Program-made: the position numbers and the translations under genes
Assembly (NCBI RefSeq): GCF_023195895.1
Contig: NZ_JALPRK010000007.1
Coordinates: 124,001 to 188,000, forward strand
Direction of reading: 5' to 3'
DNA from: Paenibacillus mellifer
Lineage (GTDB): Bacteria > Bacillota > Bacilli > Paenibacillales > Paenibacillaceae
DNA: 64,000 bases
The notes under the pieces: model-generated
The model's input: the letters and a program-made list of their open reading frames with translations, nothing else
Told to the model about the DNA's origin: nothing
Database searches by the model: none
Shown: positions 63,232-64,000 of the stretch, one piece after another
Position numbering within the stretch: the first letter of the stretch is position 1
Layout of the letters: each line of letters opens with the position of its first letter

Positions 63232-64000
63232 TTGGATATGTTTCAGGATTTAGAGCTGGAGGAATGGGCGAATCAGAGAGAGGGCGGTAAGGCGATCACG
63301 ATGATCGACGTGAGATCCCCTTCCGAGTTCGCGGAATCCACGATTCCCGGCAGCTTGAATATTCCGCTCTTTGACGATCAGGAACGGGCGGAAATCGGAA
63401 CTTTATATAAACAAGTGAGCGTAGATGCCGCTAAACAACGTGGGCTTGAAGTCGTTTCGGCCAAGCTGCCGGACTTTGTTCGGAAGTTTGCGGAAATTTC
63501 TGGGCGAAAAGCGGTGTTTTGCTGGCGAGGAGGTATGCGGAGTCGCACGACGGCCACGTTGCTCAGCCTCATGGACATTCACACCTACCGATTGGACGGC
63601 GGATATCGGGCTTATCGTCAGTGGGTTGTCAGCACGTTGGAGGGGATGGAGTTCGTCCCCGATATGACGGTGATCCACGGGAATACAGGAAGCGGCAAGA
63701 CCCTTCTGCTTCGCAAGCTGCAGGACAAGGGATATCCCGTGATGGATCTGGAAGGGATGGCCGGGCATCGGGGGTCGGTATTTGGCCAAATCGGATTGCA
63801 AGCCCGTAACCAGAAGATGTTCGACTCCTTGCTATTGGAGGACCTTCTACGTTACCGCGATACTCCCTATGTGTTAATGGAAGCGGAAAGCAAACGGATT
63901 GGCAAGGTGGTCGTCCCCGATTTTCTCATGGCGAAGAAAGAACAGGGCCGTCACATCCGTATCGACCTGCCGTCGGACGTCCGCGTGCAGATCATCTTGG
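63232..64000 (+). CDS. mnmH: tRNA 2-selenouridine synthase MnmH (3' truncated by window end)
   Basis: Visible part of 256 residues. N-terminal rhodanese domain (MIDVRSPSEFAESTIPGS, catalytic Cys in AVFCWRGGMRSR) followed by a P-loop domain (VIHGNTGSGKTLLL). Replaces sulfur in 2-thiouridine of tRNA with selenium. TTG 63232 or ATG 63238 start after GGAAGGGG. Continues past the window. Confidence 0.93.
   Translation, partial: MDMFQDLELEEWANQREGGKAITMIDVRSPSEFAESTIPGSLNIPLFDDQERAEIGTLYKQVSVDAAKQRGLEVVSAKLPDFVRKFAEISGRKAVFCWRGGMRSRTTATLLSLMDIHTYRLDGGYRAYRQWVVSTLEGMEFVPDMTVIHGNTGSGKTLLLRKLQDKGYPVMDLEGMAGHRGSVFGQIGLQARNQKMFDSLLLEDLLRYRDTPYVLMEAESKRIGKVVVPDFLMAKKEQGRHIRIDLPSDVRVQIIL

Overview
The window looks like a chromosome segment of a Paenibacillus-type Gram-positive (Paenibacillaceae). 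The right half is GC-rich and carries YesM/YesN sensor-regulator pairs, LplB/YtcP/lipoprotein sugar transporters, a kdp operon behind c-di-AMP riboswitches, and strong AGGAGG ribosome sites. The left half, up to about 30 kb, is clearly AT-richer and has the character of an accessory region. Species cannot be read from the sequence.

Layout. (1) 1-4060: the 3' part of a Wadjet plasmid-defence operon (JetC, truncated by the window edge, and JetD). (2) 4357-12942: a segment bounded by two 199-bp direct repeats. It holds a RES-domain protein, a Gabija-like OLD nuclease plus UvrD helicase pair, a decayed IS5/IS427-type insertion sequence and a DUF4062 protein. (3) 12951-19482: a tRNA-Leu 3' fragment with its terminator, a translationally coupled pair of unrecognised genes, and three intact tyrosine recombinases (one on +, two overlapping on -). 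It ends in a third copy of a recombinase-core-like palindrome that is also present inside both 199-bp repeats. (4) 19520 to about 28.8 kb: a string of small same-strand genes (acetyltransferase, small membrane proteins, cupin, kinase-fold phosphotransferase, DJ-1, effector-binding protein, serine hydrolase) separated by structured elements. These elements have the architecture of integron attC sites (TAAC...GTATTCAC at the left, GTGAATAC...GTTA at the right), in a lineage where integrons are not typical. (5) 28.8-34.4 kb: small stress or detoxification genes (Nudix, VOC, GNAT, YwqK-like, FusB-type EF-G-binding protein with a translational attenuator). (6) 34.4-45.4 kb: a carbohydrate locus made of YesN/YesM, a LacI regulator, a GH13 enzyme, two ABC permeases, a lipoprotein and a GH43 enzyme. 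(7) 45.4-49.2 kb: small housekeeping enzymes. (8) 49.4-57.4 kb: kdp potassium-uptake operon with two tandem c-di-AMP riboswitches, two very small membrane proteins and an unusual tandem-duplicated KdpD sensor without a kinase. (9) 57.4-64 kb: a bacillithiol-transferase-like protein, a secreted alpha-galactosidase-like enzyme, a YraQ-type permease and the start of a selenium operon (selD, mnmH, cut by the window end).

How it fits together. Regions 1-3 read as a defence island built from at least two modules, each bordered by the same candidate recombination site, with the recombinases that could act on it in the last module. The third site sits only 37 bp from the first attC-like element, so the defence element and the gene-cassette array abut. 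The two-gene module at 13180-15887 is the best candidate for an undescribed system. The cassette-like array and the three-site recombinase element are the most unusual structures. All function calls are from sequence reading alone. No database search was run.
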